Source: Diabrotica undecimpunctata (Eukaryota > Arthropoda > Insecta > Coleoptera > Chrysomelidae). From it: DNA of 64,000 nucleotides. The notes beneath the pieces were generated by a model. The model was not told the origin of the DNA and made no database searches. It worked only from the letters and a program-made list of their open reading frames with translations. Where the stretch lies: contig NC_092806.1 of the NCBI RefSeq assembly GCF_040954645.1, positions 4,340,001-4,404,000 of the forward strand, given 5' to 3'. This document shows, in pieces, positions 11,906 to 24,186 of the stretch. Every line of letters begins with the position of its first letter. Positions within the stretch are counted from its first letter, which is position 1. The translations under genes and the position numbers were made by a program.

Positions 11906-13787
11906 TTAAAATAATTACAAAGAAAAGTACAAAGAAACGTACAAGGAACACCACAAAAAAGTACTTAAAGAAATAAAATTAACAAAAGAATCCTGTATGT
12001 TAGAGAAATGCTTAGAAATAGAGATCCTACAGAAAAAACATGATATATTCAATATGCACAGGAAGATCAAAGAAATGGCAAGAATATATAGAACAACAAT
12101 GCCCACCGCACTGTTTAATAAAGATGGAAACATACTATTCAATACGCAAGAAAAACTGGACAGATGGCAGGAATATAATAGCAGAACTGTTCAGTGACAT
12201 CTAACACATTGAAGTATATGACAAGGTCGAGAATGGACCAACAAAAACAAAATCAGAAGTAAGATCTGCTATAAGTCGTCTAAAAAACAGCAAAGCGTCA
12301 GGACCTGATGGAAAATATGCTGAGGTATTGGAATTGATAGAAGATAATCAACTTGACATTATGACAGAATTATTTAACCATATATATGAAACAGGAACTT
12401 TACCAAAAGATTGGTATATGTCCATATTTATACCACTGCCAAAAAAGCAAATACTAAGAAATGTGAAGAACACCGAATCATTAGCCTCATGAACCACTCA
12501 CTCAAAATATTCTTAAACATCATCCATGCATGCATATACAAGAAATTGGGGGAGGGTATTGCTGATGTACAATTTGGATTTCGCAGCGGTCTTGGCACAA
12601 GAGAAGCACTTTTTAGCATACAAGTATTGATACAACGAGCAAGAGATGTTAATACAGATGTCCTTGCCTGTTTCATTGACTTCGAAAAGGCATTTGACAA
12701 AGTAAAGCATGAGAGGCTTATTAAAATTTTGCGAATCGACATCGATGACAAGGATATAAGAATAATACCCAATCTCTATAGGAAACAAGTAGCCAAGATT
12801 CGAGTAGACAATCAATCATCCGATGAAGTCCCAATACAAAGAGGATTACGACAAGGTTGCATACTCTCGCCTTTGCTGTTTAATGCGTGCTCTGAATATC
12901 TATTTCGGGAAGCTTAGGAGAAACGACTGATGGCGTGATTGTTAACGGTGGAGTAATAAATAATCTAAGATATGCAGACGACACTGTCCTTATTGCGGAT
13001 AGTGCTGAAGGATTACAAAGACTGATAGATCAAGTAGTTAACATCGGTAGAAAATATGGAATGAAACTTAATAATAAGAAGACGAAAATTATGATCATAA
13101 ACAAAAACCAAGATACAGATGCAAAGTTTATGGCAGACAATGAGGTATTGGATAAAACAGAAAAAATAGCATCCCTAGGATGCAACATCACAGACAGCTG
13201 GGATCATACATACGAGATTAAATGTAGGATCGAAAAATCAAGGAGTGCCTTCCAACAGATGAAGAAAGTTCTCTGCAATTTAACCTTGAACTTACATCTC
13301 CGACTCAAAATAGTTAATTGTTATGTGTTTTCTGTTCTTATGTATGGAGCAGAGGCATGGACACTCACTGATGTGTCTTGCAGACGGTTGCAGTCTTTCG
13401 AGATGTGGTGCTATCGTCGCATGCTCAGAATATCATATTTAATCTACATCATATAACTAACGACGCAGTATTGCAACGTTTACAAAAAGAACCTGAAGTC
13501 TTGAAATCCATTAAAGAAAGAAAGTTAGCATTCTTCGGACATATAGTGAGAAATGAAAATAAATACAGAATCCTACTATTGAGATTAGAAGGGAAAATAG
13601 AAGGAAATAGAGGACCAGGATGCCGCCGAATATCCTGGCTTAAGAATTTGAGAGAGTGGACAGGTATGACCACCACATATCTATTTTGAACAGCTGCTAA
13701 TAAAATACGATGGGCCATTGTAGTAGCCAACATCCATAGAGGATAAGCACTAGCAGAAAAAAATGAAAACAATTAAACTACAAGTTC
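11906..13787 (+). mobile_element. RTE-like LINE inserted in an I-like LINE
   Basis: Plus-strand RT in several overlapping frames, in correct order. Linker: LDRWQEYN. RT0-2: KNSKASGPDGKYAEVL, then LPKDWYMSIFIPLPKK, then FGFRSGLGTREALFS. Motif A: CFIDFEKAFDKVKH. Motif B: RGLRQGCILSPLLFN. Motif C: LRYADDTVLIADS (about 12964). Thumb: LMYGAEAWTLTD and FEMWCYRRMLRIS. Tail: ISWLKNLREWTGMTTTYLF. Four or more frameshifts and one stop before the YADD frame disable it. The palm frame 12411-12917 is 168 codons and the C-terminal frame 12935-13456 is 173 codons. Endonuclease missing. No convincing TSD. Confidence 0.85.
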
Positions 13788-14150
13788 CCAGAATGCTTTC
13801 CCTTCCAGTCGTCCTCAGTACCTCCATGGCAAATAAAGAACCCTCAGTACCTAACCCGCCTTATTTTTTTCCACAAACATTCAACAAACCCACAGTTAAT
13901 CAAATCCGCCTTCAATGATATGCTTTATAACTACAAGGATTATACACATATATACACAGATGCATCTAAATCAAATGAAGATACTGGTGCTGCAGTCATA
14001 ACCCCAACACCGACAAAAAAATACAAACTCCCTTCGAAAAACTCCATTTACTTTGCTGAACTATACGCTCTATACCAGGCCATCCTTGTTGTCAACGCAT
14101 CCAATAATTATATTATACTCACAAACTCTTCATTACTAATTTAGTAAGTA
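13788..14150 (+). pseudogene. I/jockey-like LINE, right part (RNase H)
   Basis: Reads PPWQIKNPQYLTRLIFFHK and then, in the 74-codon frame at 13920-14144, THIYTDASKSNEDTGAAV and SIYFAELYALYQAI. These are the first catalytic blocks of RNase H: the YTDASK aspartate and the AELYA glutamate. The frame ends in a stop before the DSxSAL block, so the domain is truncated. It continues the fragment at 11630-11905 across the inserted RTE-like element. Confidence 0.8.
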
Positions 14151-14483
14151 ATGCATTGATTAGTGATCACTGATCAGTGTCTGGGGGGCTCGGGAGACTG
14201 AGACCTCGGAAGCCCTGAAGACGATATCGAAGAGGATGTTGAAAACTCGGCGCAATGATAATCGACGCAGTTCAACCCATAAAACTGTTGAGTTTAATAT
14301 TAATTCCTGTAATGGTATTAATCTTAGCTCTAAGCTTAAGATAAGTGGGGCGTGTCTGAAGGCCCGTCTTGACTTAATAACAAAACATGTTATCAACAAT
14401 GTTGTTTAACATCAAGTATTTCAATTGAAGTATATCTAACAATACTGGCGATATTTCTCCAAATTATCTTAGTATTTCCTTTG
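14151..14483. other. Unassigned, locally GC-richer segment
   Basis: From 14160 to 14420 the sequence is richer in G and C than its surroundings and starts with a palindromic CACTGATCAGTG (about 14167-14178). A minus-strand frame at 14160-14399 has no known motif. It could be the 5' or 3' untranslated part of an element I cannot name. Confidence 0.4.
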
Positions 14484-14495
14484 ATACTACAGCTT

Positions 14496-16655
14496 GAGCA
14501 TTAATTGGAAACATAACAAGACCCCCTCCACAGAAGAACCGTTGAACACTATAAGAGAAAAACAATACAATATAGAACTACTCCAAGAACAATCTATAAG
14601 AGAACTATACCAACAACGTCTAGACCAAACATTAATAGAAATCAGATACGGCAACATCGAAGAAATATACGAGCATATAAAGGCGAGTATAAAGCAAGCA
14701 GCATTCGAAGCCCTTGGGGAAAAAGAACATATAACAAATAAACAGCACTATTATGGAATAAATGAACCAACAAAAAAAATAATTCAAAAAAAAAGCAACT
14801 ATACAGAAAATGGCTGACTACAAACAACGATGAAGTTTATAAAGAATATAGAGAAAAAGATAGAAGAGTGAAAAAACAAATAACACAGCAAAAGAATGAA
14901 GAATGGGAAAGAATCTGTTTAAATATTGAAACATATATAGGAGGTGCAAGAACTTCGGAGTCATGGAAAGTACTGAGAGGATTGAAACAAAACTCAAAAG
15001 AAAAAATTAAATTGGGAAATATACAGGACAAAGAATGGAAGGACTACTACAAGGAACTATTAACAGAACAAAGACCACAATTCATTGGAAAAGAAAACAG
15101 GCGAAGACGAAGCAGATTCCCACAACAAGAAATAGAAATAACAGATAGGGAAATGAGAACGGCCATAAAAGCAATCAAAAATAAGAAAGCACCGGGACCT
15201 GGAGGCATCTCACCTGAGCTTATAAAATACGGATCAAAAAAATTACACCGGATGATACAATGGATATTTCAGAAAGCCATAAATGGAGAACAGCTCCCAA
15301 AGGAATGGACGGCGGCATATTATATGACATCTATATTTAAGAAAGGAGATAGAAAACGATGCGAAAACTACAGAAGAATAAGCGTAATATCATCAATAGG
15401 AAGATTATATGGGAAGATACTGCGAAAAAAGATAGAGCAAGCGATAAAAGGCAAAATCGGAGAGGATCAGGCAGGCTTCACGGCAGGAAGATCATGCATA
15501 GACCACATATACACACTGGAACAACTGTTGGAAAAAAAAAGCAAAAAATAGAGAAAAACACTTGGCATTTGTGGACCTGAGAAAGGCGTATGACTCTGTA
15601 CCAAGGTCAGAACTATGGGAGGCAATGTACAAATTAGAAATACAGACGGAACTCATAGAAGCTACAAAAGCTCTGTATAAAGAAAATAAAGTGTCCATTA
15701 AAATAGGAACAAGAATCATAGGAGACTTCACCACAACAAAAGGGCTCCTGCAGGGTTGTTCCACATCTCCAACCCTATTCAAAATATACTTCGAGAAAGC
15801 CTTGACTACATGGAAAAGAAAATGCGAAGGCATGGGAGTACCGGTACGGAACGAATACCTATATACATTAAGTTTTGCAGACGATCAAGTAGTGATTGCA
15901 CAAGACCAAGACGACCTCAGCTACATGATGAAGAAACTACAAGAAGAATATACCAAGGCTGGCCTAGATATTAACCTCGCAAAAACAGAGTACCTATCTA
16001 CAAGTGAAGAAGACATAGAAGATCTACAGATTGATGACAACGTAACAATCAAAGGAAAGGATAAATTCAAATACCTGGGGTTTATAATCACGAAAAAGGC
16101 AACAACAGAGGAAGAAATTACACAAAGATTAGGACAAACAAGAACAGCAATCCGACAACTTAACTCAGTATGGTGGGATAGACACCTAAATATGAAGACA
16201 AAAACGCAGATTTATAAAACATTAGTGCGAAGTATTATGACATATGGGGCTGAAAATTGGATCATAAACAAGAAAAACAGCAGTAAGATAGTAGCAACAG
16301 AGATGGAATGCCTGCGAAGATGCTGCAGGGTAACAAGAATGGATAGGAGAAGTAATGACGAAATAAAGCAAAGAACATCAATAGAAACAGACATACTAAC
16401 ATATATAGAACAAAAAAGAATAAAGTGGTATGGACATGTAAGAAGAACTAGCGACAGCAGATGGATAAAGAGAATAACCGAATGGAGCCCCATAGGAAGG
16501 AGGAAAAGAGGACGACCCCGAAAATCCTGGAGGAACGAAGTAGACGACGCCATGAGTAAGAGAGGACTAAACGATGGAGAATGGAACAACAGAGAGAGAT
16601 GGAAACGGTTGAGCGAGGGAAGGCAGTGAATACTGTAGAATCCCTAAATATATAT
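14496..16655 (+). mobile_element. RTE-like LINE with 12-bp TSD, nearly intact RT
   Basis: Three consecutive frames (14494-14817, 14868-15551, 15562-16629) together encode a linker, full RT and C-terminal tail. Motifs: NKKAPGPGGISPELIKYG, GEDQAGFTAGRSCIDHI, LAFVDLRKAYDSVPRSELW (motif A), LLQGCSTSPTLF (B), LSFADDQVVIA (C, FADD rather than YADD), YGAENWIINKK, and GRRKRGRPRKSWRNEV in the tail. The two frame breaks sit in or next to A-runs (about 14775-14796 and 15532-15547). ATACTACAGCTT occurs at 14484-14495 and 16656-16667 as a TSD, with a short TA tail before the right copy. The endonuclease is missing, so it is 5'-truncated and not autonomous. Confidence 0.9.
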
Positions 16656-16667
16656 ATACTACAGCTT

Positions 16668-17520
16668 ATTTAGGCACTATAGGAATTTAAAGCACTGATT
16701 TAGAATTTTCAGTAACAGTAGAGACGACAAAAATTACCTGTAGTACTTAATGATTTGTTATGAATGTAGGATTGGAACAGATATTTCTCTGTACTAATTT
16801 AGTGGACTGGATCTTGGTACTTACTGTAGCTAACAAAAGGACACATAATGATGATTACAAGAAAGTTCATCGTAAGAGAGATTCCTAATAGCAAAGCAAT
16901 TCGAAGGTATTAAGAGTGATAAGCAGAGGATAGGGAATTCACTGCAAAATACCTTTAAAGTAACTACTTAATAAAAGCCGTTTTTACAAACAGAAAATAA
17001 AATTAAAAACTAAGAAAATAAATGGGAAACGTTCTTATAAAAATTAATTTATCTTTTATTTTTTGTTATCTATCAGTAAAATCTCTGCTTATATAATATC
17101 TGTTACAACCATCTGGTTGAAAAGTCATTGACACTATCAAATATCTATCACACGTAAATATACAGATAAAATAAAAGATCAAGGTAAACTAAATGGTTTT
17201 TGAGGAAAATTTATTTTTAAATGTCTCACCTACCAGCATATTTTAGTTTTCAGATTTCTGTTACGTTTTAGACGGTCAGCTTGATTGCAAAATACCTGTA
17301 TTCAGGAGCGTAGGTGACAGAATATTACGATTAAGCCAACTTAAAAAAATAGAGTTCGTGGACAATATTTTTTAGATGGGGAGTAAGGATTCTGAAGAAA
17401 TAAATATGCAGAGAAGGGATGGGTTTTTATCGAGCACAATATTACATATTTATTGTGTATATATGTTATAGTCAAAGTCTCTTCCTAGCATGAATAGTTT
17501 ATCCTAGGTTTGACCAAAGC
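16668..17520. other. No gene recognised
   Basis: AT-rich, short frames only. Flank of the RTE insertion; no motif or repeat recognised. Confidence 0.4.
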
Positions 17521-17524
17521 TTTT

Positions 17525-17650
17525 GGGCAAACCCCGAAATAAATTCCATTTTCGGCCTTTGACTGAAGTGTTTTTAGTGAAACCTAAAAGTTCCTAACTT
17601 TTCAGTCAAACGTTGAAAGAAAAATAATCTGTTTCGGGCTTTGCCTAGAG
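17525..17650. repeat. Foldback (inverted) repeat, about 125 bp
   Basis: GGGCAAACCCCGAAA near 17525 pairs imperfectly with the reverse complement of TTTCGGGCTTTGCC near 17632-17645. Inside these arms TTTGACTGAA (about 17560) pairs with TTCAGTCAAA (about 17601). The whole can fold into a long imperfect hairpin. It has no coding potential and may be a foldback-type non-autonomous element. Flanking TSDs were not identified. Confidence 0.6.
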
Positions 17651-17789
17651 GATCCTCGAAGCGATTAACAGACTAGGTCAAACGTCGATGTATAGATTCG
17701 ATGAAAAAGATTCTTCAGATAGAGAAAAAGTTAAAAAGTGAGAAGCAAAATTATACGGATGACACTAGTGGTGACTTAGTGGATAAGAA

Positions 17790-18540
17790 ACCTACCCGGA
17801 ATTAAATGAAATCAATGCAGCTGTACTACAAGGTAGTGTAATAGGGCCAGTTCTGTACCTATTATACATTAGTGATATCTCTGAATTATAATAAAACACA
17901 TTAGCTACCTTTGTTGATGATACTGTCATGTAGGTTAAGATCATGAAGAAGCAACAAAAAACTACAAACATTTTTTAACACACAACACAACAGGACTAAT
18001 TGCTGGCAAATTAATTTAAATGAAATGAAATTTGCACTTTAATTTTACAAACAAAAAAAACAACCCAGTCCCGTTAATGTAAACAATCCTCAGATACCAT
18101 ACGCCGATACATTGGACGCAAGTCTACGCTGGAGAGACATTTTTTAAAAAAAATAGAACAGCTCAACATCAAGTATAAAAAATGTATTGGCTATTAGAAA
18201 GACAATTCACCCTGTCAATCTAAAACAAAATAGTTTTGTATAATCAGGTTTTAAAAGATATATAGACATATGGCATCCAGCTGTAAAGTTGTGCTCGTAA
18301 GAGTAATTTAGACATCATACAGTGATTCCAAAACATTGCCTACGCTCCTGATACTATAGGAACAACCACCTACATAGGGACATAGAAATGGATACTACTA
18401 ACCATAAGACCATTAAAAAATTTGCCAAGAGTCACGAACAACGACTTCTTCAACACGTCGATGTTGAGGCCATCCAGCTCTTTGACAATACAGAGATGGC
18501 TATAAGACTCAAGAGGAAGGAACCCTTCGAGTTAATTAAG
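17790..18540 (+). pseudogene. Jockey-like LINE RT fragment
   Basis: Plus strand reads AAVLQGSVIGPVLYLLYISD (motif B), then LATFVDDTVM (motif C as VDD), NLNEMKFAL and LDASLRWRD. Near the end comes the jockey-type tail SHEQRLLQHVDVEAIQLFD. Motif order and the LGPVLYLLY signature fit the jockey clade. Stops and frameshifts throughout. Motif A and everything upstream are absent. Confidence 0.75.
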
Positions 18541-19276
18541 TGAAAAACTGAGTATAGTTCAAGTGATAGTACAGTGATGGTAACAACACTTAAGCGATAC
18601 TAGTGAGTTTACTTTAAGTCTCAAGTTTTTAGAAATAATTTAGGCTAAAAAAAAGTTACTCATTGATCAAATTGTTTGATCAGATTGTCGTATTGTTCTT
18701 AAACATCGTATTGGTGGTTATTAAATAAAAAAATGTTATGATAAACAATACCTATATAAATTACAAGAAAAATATATTGTTTATAAAGATTCTGGCAATA
18801 AATAAACCAACTATGCAATTTATTCTTATTTTTATTATCAAAATATGCTGTCCTCTCTGTACCCGCTTATGCCTACACCTGATTAAAAATAACGTTGTTT
18901 CTACGGATATCCCACAATCTCCGTATTCGCACTGCGTGCAGTCAGGCTCTCAAGTTTCTGGCAATTTTTCATGAATTTAGAATTCGAAATTTTCAACACT
19001 CTATTTCGAAATACCCATTACACCGAGATTGGTTGATAGATAATACAGATGTTTAGAAATATAAGAACTCTGCAAATAATTAAGTAAGAAACTAAAAATA
19101 TATTTAGGGAATTTTTTTTATGAGAAATAAGTGGAATAGCAGTGGAACAAAGTTAAGTTAATAGATCAATATTTTAATAGAACAGAAAGCTTCGTATATT
19201 ATAGTAACACATTCAAGAGGGAATATAAATTTCTGAATCAAACTATTATACAGGTTAAGGCTACAATAACACAATG

Positions 19277-19278
<2 letters not shown>
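18541..19278. other. No gene recognised
   Basis: A 78-codon frame at 18738-18974 has no known motif. AT-rich intergenic or intronic sequence. Confidence 0.4.

Positions 19279-19279
<1 letters not shown>

Positions 19280-19348
<69 letters not shown>
19280..19348. repeat. (AT)n microsatellite
   Basis: Perfect dinucleotide AT tract of about 69 bases. The apparent YIYIYI reading frame through it is an artefact of the repeat. Confidence 0.97.
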
Positions 19349-19350
<2 letters not shown>

Positions 19351-19439
19351 AACAGAACACGATAATTTGGCGGCGGGACTAAAAATTATGTGTTATGGTT
19401 TCCAATATAAGCAGTGTTCCCCTACGGAGCACAAATGAT

Positions 19440-20130
19440 AACCATGACACTGACAAAGACGCTGAAAATAATTAGATTGAAGATCAAGAGTCACTGATGC
19501 TATAGAGAGAGCAGGCCACGTGGCTGTAATGAGAAACAATAGACGAACGAAGTGGATACTGGAGTGAATACCAAGAAATTAGGCCTAGATTAAAGTATTT
19601 AAAAATTGCAATAGTCATAAATTCAAATTAGAACATTCAAAATATAATAAATGACATAAAAAAATACTCCTTGTGAGTATGTGGAGATTATATGTGATAT
19701 GTGGGAAGGCGTATGGGGGAGACTAATAAATTTCATGTAAAAGAAGGACTGCATCAGGGCTTGGTGCTTAGTACTAACTGATTCTCATCAGTGTTGGATC
19801 AGATGGCAGTGAAGCTATAGGGTAAAATTCCTTGGTTCTTACGTAGTATATACTAATGTGTTAGCATAGGAAAAACTGAAAGGGATTTCGAATAAAAACT
19901 TATGACAAAGTTAAAACTGAAGATAACTGATGGTGAAATGATTGTCAAAGGTAATATTTTTAAAAACCTAGTAGTAGAGTAAGAGAGGGATCGATGAAGT
20001 TGAAGGAAGAGCGTGGTGTGTTGTATGTAGAACCATTTAAATGACACTAAAAAAAATCCTTAAAACTATCATAAGACCAGTTATGATGTATTGTCTTGAC
20101 CAACAACCACTTGAACTTGAACAGTTGAAA
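19440..20130 (+). pseudogene. RTE-like LINE remnants (tail, then RT)
   Basis: Two strongly decayed pieces. Around 19480-19590 a KVTDAIERAGHVAVMR-like stretch resembles the C-terminal tail of the RTE group. Around 19680-20130 the order is VKEGLHQGLVLSTN (motif B), GKIPWFL, then TIIRPVMMYC (thumb) at 20068-20097. The YADD block is not readable. The tail precedes the RT, so the two pieces must come from separate insertions or a rearrangement. Confidence 0.55.
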
Positions 20131-20185
20131 ATATTTTATCCGAAACTGGTTCCAAAAGTTACAGAATTAAATTACCACAAATTAA

Positions 20186-20186
<1 letters not shown>

Positions 20187-20236
<50 letters not shown>
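20187..20236. repeat. (TA)n microsatellite
   Basis: Perfect TA dinucleotide tract of about 50 bases, just 3' of the RTE-like remnant. Such tracts often mark LINE 3' tails in this window. Confidence 0.97.
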
Positions 20237-20238
<2 letters not shown>

Positions 20239-21019
20239 TTTTTACAAAAAATATTAAAAAAATTAAAAGATTATAGCAACCACCAATTGTACACGAATTT
20301 CTGAGACACTAACACTGTACATCCTGTATTTTATTTCATTTCGAGAAAACAAAACATAAGCGATATTTCAGATAAAGATTATTTAAGATATTTAAGATAA
20401 AAAAAGTAAAATCCTAAATATATAGAACATAGAAATGCATTCAAAGGTTCTAAAAACTATCACATAGATATAGTACTAAGGGAAAGAAAACGATGACAAT
20501 ACGAGTAAATATAAGGAAAATTTAGTAAAAATATAAAAAAATAAATTAATAATATTACATAGAATAATAAATCAGCTTTTAAATTGTTACAATATAAAGA
20601 ACCATCTCTTGGGTAAAAATTAACTAACAAAATTGACATAACCTTCTTCGAAAACCGTCAACAAAAACAAAATGACATGATCTAAATAACAACGACATGC
20701 TGTACAAATAAAAAGAGTATTCAAAAAGTAAAAAAAGCAAATTCTTGTGTAAAATACCAACCTGAATAGTCGTCGCCGCTTTTTCACGAGATCGTCGTTA
20801 AAACTGGCGCTCAGAGCGTCGCGATGCTACCATCGCCTGTAGGCCCGTGGGCGTTCTCGAACGTGGAGCGAGATGATGAGCGACGTCGAGGTGTTTTATA
20901 TTTTAAATGTCAAAAATGTTACTCGTTTTGTAATATTTATTTTATAACATTGTAGATAATATAAGTTATTGTTTATTTGATATTTTTAGCGTCTGAATTT
21001 TGGTTACATAAATATTAAG
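20237..21019. other. Mostly AT-rich; GC-rich island at 20765-20895
   Basis: No gene recognised. The island near 20765-20895 has many CG dinucleotides (GTCGTCGCCGC, GAGCGTCGCGATGC), unlike its surroundings. It begins with ACCAACCTGAATAG, the reverse complement of the ATTCAGGTTGG found at the left edge of the repeat at 24187. It may be part of the same repeat family or a promoter-like patch. Confidence 0.4.
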
Positions 21020-21230
21020 CTTCTTCTTTGGCTTTAAGTGCCATCTCCTATTGTAGGTTGAATACCATCATATCTATTTTTATTTTGTTTGTTGTAGTAT
21101 CGAAATATTTTATTCAGCTACATTTAAAACAGTCCCTTCATTTTTCAACTACATACTTCTTTTGCTAACCTTCCTTCCTGCATTAATCTTTCCCTGTATT
21201 ATGAATTAAAGCTTAATATACCATTATCAC
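21020..21230 (-). pseudogene. RTE-like LINE 3' end remnant
   Basis: The plus strand shows CTTCTTCTTTGGC, then AAGTGCCATCTCC, the reverse complement of the GGAGATGGCACTT...(AAG)n terminus seen at other RTE-like 3' ends here (47793-47822, 23431-23450). Upstream coding is too decayed to read. Confidence 0.5.
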
Positions 21231-21427
21231 CTCATTATAGTCCAGTAAAAGAAAAACACAGCTAAAAAATCTTATACACGTTTTTGAAGGTTCTAAAAGG
21301 TTTATGAGGGACATCTGATAAAAAATCCATGAAGACGTACAGCTGATTTTGCTTTGTTTTTGTTTTAAACAATCTTAAAAAGTGAAAAAATTATTTTTTG
21401 ACTATAAAACGTCTTTTATACATTTAA

Positions 21428-24015
21428 CTTTCATCGAACGCCCCTAAAAATATTACACAAAAGACGGGCTGGGGTCTGAACGGACCCCATTTTTAAATGG
21501 GTGAACTATGGTTATGCGAAAAAAAAACTGTACCAGTAACATATTATTTTTATAGTATTGAACATTTATTAGACTAAAGCATAGACATTACTACAAAATA
21601 CATTCTACTGCTGACGCTAACAGACACGCTAATGTACACAAACTATCTCTGATTTTGCGTGTTCTAGACATACAAAAAACGAAAGCATAATCTGATTCGA
21701 AGAAAAATCAGGGAAGCCAAAGCATGACGAATTTAACACACATAAGAAAATAAAAGAAGTTACAGTACACAAAAGAAATACATCCATAACATTAACGAAT
21801 AATGAAGGTCATGCACTATCCCTAGAAGACGAAGTAATGGAGGAATCGGAAAACTACATTAAAGCATTATTTAATGATGATCAAGGATCACTACCTAACT
21901 TAAATGCAAATACAGGACCATCAATCTTAAAAGCTGAAGTGGAAAAAGCCATACACCAAGCCAAAAACAACAAAGCCAGTGGACCAGATCAAATATACAG
22001 CGAATGGCTAAAATTACTCTCAAATGACAATATAAAAGAACTCACTGTACTTTTCAATCAAATATATGATACCAGTGAAATTCCATCGGACTGGTTAAAA
22101 TCGATCTTTATTTCTCTATCTAAGAAACCAAACGTTAAGAAATGTAGCGATTGTAGACTCATTAGTTTAATGAGCCATGCCGTTAAAATACTGTTGCATA
22201 TTCTTCTAAACCGAATTAACAACAAGTGCGAAGAAATAATTAGTCAAGAGCAGTTCGGGTTCCGGAGATGCCTTGGAACTAGAGAAGCACTATTTTCTAT
22301 GCAAACACTCCTTCAACGATGTTGGGAGGTAAGAAAACCCGTATATATGTGCTTCATTGATTTGAAATGGCATTTGATCGCGTTCAGCATACCAGACTAA
22401 TTACCGCCTTGCAGAGCATCCAACTAGATAAGAAAGACATCAAACTTATTGCCAAACTTTACTGGAACCAAACAGCCATTATTAATACCAACAACAGAGA
22501 ATCAAAGCCAATCAGTATTGAACGAGGCGGAAGACAGGGCTTTGTACTGTCTCCCACCCTCTTTAACGTGTATTCTGAGAATCTATTTAGGGAAGCTTTA
22601 AAAGATCAAAAAGGAATTATCATAGGAGGAGAAATAATTAACAATATACAGTACGCCGACGATACTGTGATTCTAGCTGAAAACATCGACGATCTGCAGG
22701 AGCTAATCAATAGAGTTGACATGGAATGCACAAATTGGGAACTGTCGATAAATATCGATAAAACTAAATACATGGTGACCAGTAAAGTGGATATCGGCGC
22801 AACCCAACTGATATTAAACCAACAACCGCTGCAGAGAGTTCAAAGATTCAAATACCTTGGATGTTGGATTACCCAAAATCTGGATCCATCCTTCGAAATT
22901 CGATGTAGAATTGAACAGGCAAGAAACTCATTTCAAAAATTCAAGCCTCTATTATCCAATAACTCATTAAATTTGGAAATCCGTGAAAAGTTTACAAGAT
23001 GTTACGTGTGGTCTGTACTTTTGTATGGATGTGAAACTTGGACTTTAAATGCTGATATCATGAATAAAATCGAGGCGTTTGAGATGTGGTTGTATCGAAG
23101 GATACTAAAAATTCCATGGACTAGCAGAACCAGAAACGAAGAAGTTCTTCGAAGAATGGGACATCAACGAACTCTATTAAATATTATTAAGAGGCGTAAA
23201 CTAGAATATCTTGGACATATAATCAGAGGACCAAGATATGAGTTCCTTCGGCTAATTCTAAACGGTAAAATCGAAGAAAAGAAATGGATAGGACGGAAGA
23301 AACTCTCTTGGTTGAGGAATTTGCGGCAGTGGACAGGTTTGACAGCGGACCAATTGCTACACGTAGCGCAAGACCGAGATCAGTATAACAATATTATAAG
23401 CATGGTAGTCGCCGACGTTCCGTAGGGATATGGCACTCTAAGAAGAAGAAGACATACAAAATTTTACACATATTTTACTAATTTTTATGTCTTTGCCTCT
23501 ACAACACACATGGCACCGCCCCTTTGTATTTTTTGTTTGTTTTACTCTAGACTCAGTAATATTCAAAAGTTCTGGGAATACATCTGCCATATGACGCTTT
23601 TTATTCTTTTCGATGTTCTTATTGTTATAACGTCTAAAAACATATTCCTTTATAAGTTCCTTGCAAGTGCTAAAATATACATTTTACGCTTACTCATATT
23701 GTGCTTTTTCCAATCAGGATATTTTAGTAGCCACAATTTATAGGATTGTATACCTGCGACATCAATAATATGAGAGAATATAGCCATCGGCCAACGGTTT
23801 GTTTTTCTTTGTACCGTATATTCTTTAGCTAACTTATCGGTTTTATCGACGCTTCCTTTCGTTTTGTTGTAAAGTAGAATAATTTCAGGTTTATAGGAGT
23901 GTTCTTCACCAGCCACTTTGTCGTCAACAAGCTCACTTGAAAGTAAGATGACTGAACAGAAATTTCAGCCCCAAGGAGGAGCGATTTTTTAACAGGACTC
24001 TGCTTCCTGTCACAA
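21428..24015 (-). mobile_element. piggyBac remnant interrupted by an RTE insertion
   Basis: The transposase C-half lies on the minus strand at 24015-23462: KPEIILLYNKTKGSVDKTD (third catalytic Asp region), then RKTNRWPMAIFSHIIDVAG. The Cys-rich tail starts GRCHVCCRGKD near 23500 and resumes beyond the RTE insertion at about 21665 as VCLEHAKSEIVCVH and a stop. A short hairpin GGGGTCTGAACGGACCCC lies at 21471-21488. A TTAA at 21424-21427 is followed by CTTTCATCGAACGCCCC, a plausible terminus. The N-terminal half and first two catalytic Asp residues are missing, and frameshifts are present. The gene is dead. Confidence 0.8.
21678..23450 (+). mobile_element. RTE-like LINE with 11-bp TSD, near-intact RT
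   Basis: Two long frames (21837-22400 and 22367-23425) give a continuous RT with one frameshift near 22365, just before motif A. Motifs: NNKASGPDQIYSEWLKLL, QFGFRRCLGTREALFS, MAFDRVQHTRLI, GGRQGFVLSPTLFN, IQYADDTVILAEN (about 22648), LLYGCETWTLN, FEMWLYRRILKIP. The C-terminal tail is LSWLRNLRQWTGLTADQLL. The 3' end is TGGCACTCTAAGAAGAAGAA. GACATACAAAA at 21667-21677 and 23451-23461 is the TSD. The endonuclease is absent. It was inserted in a piggyBac Cys-rich domain. A nearly identical 3' fragment lies at 55716-56164, so the family was recently active. Confidence 0.92.
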
Positions 24016-24186
24016 GTCAAAGCAAATGATGGATTTTTACAAAAATAAGAGGATTAATGTTTTAAATTGACGTGATAACTCGTAAAACATCAACCCCATT
24101 AAAAATTTACGGGTAATTTGCAAAACTAGGCTGTGCAAAATTGACGCTACTACAAAAATAAAAATAATAGAAGCGGTAATTCAGGT

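Noticed and set aside
19158..19352. Reading frame of alternating Tyr-Ile
   Set aside because: It is only the translation of an (AT)n microsatellite; the same holds at 20187-20236 and 39375-39437.
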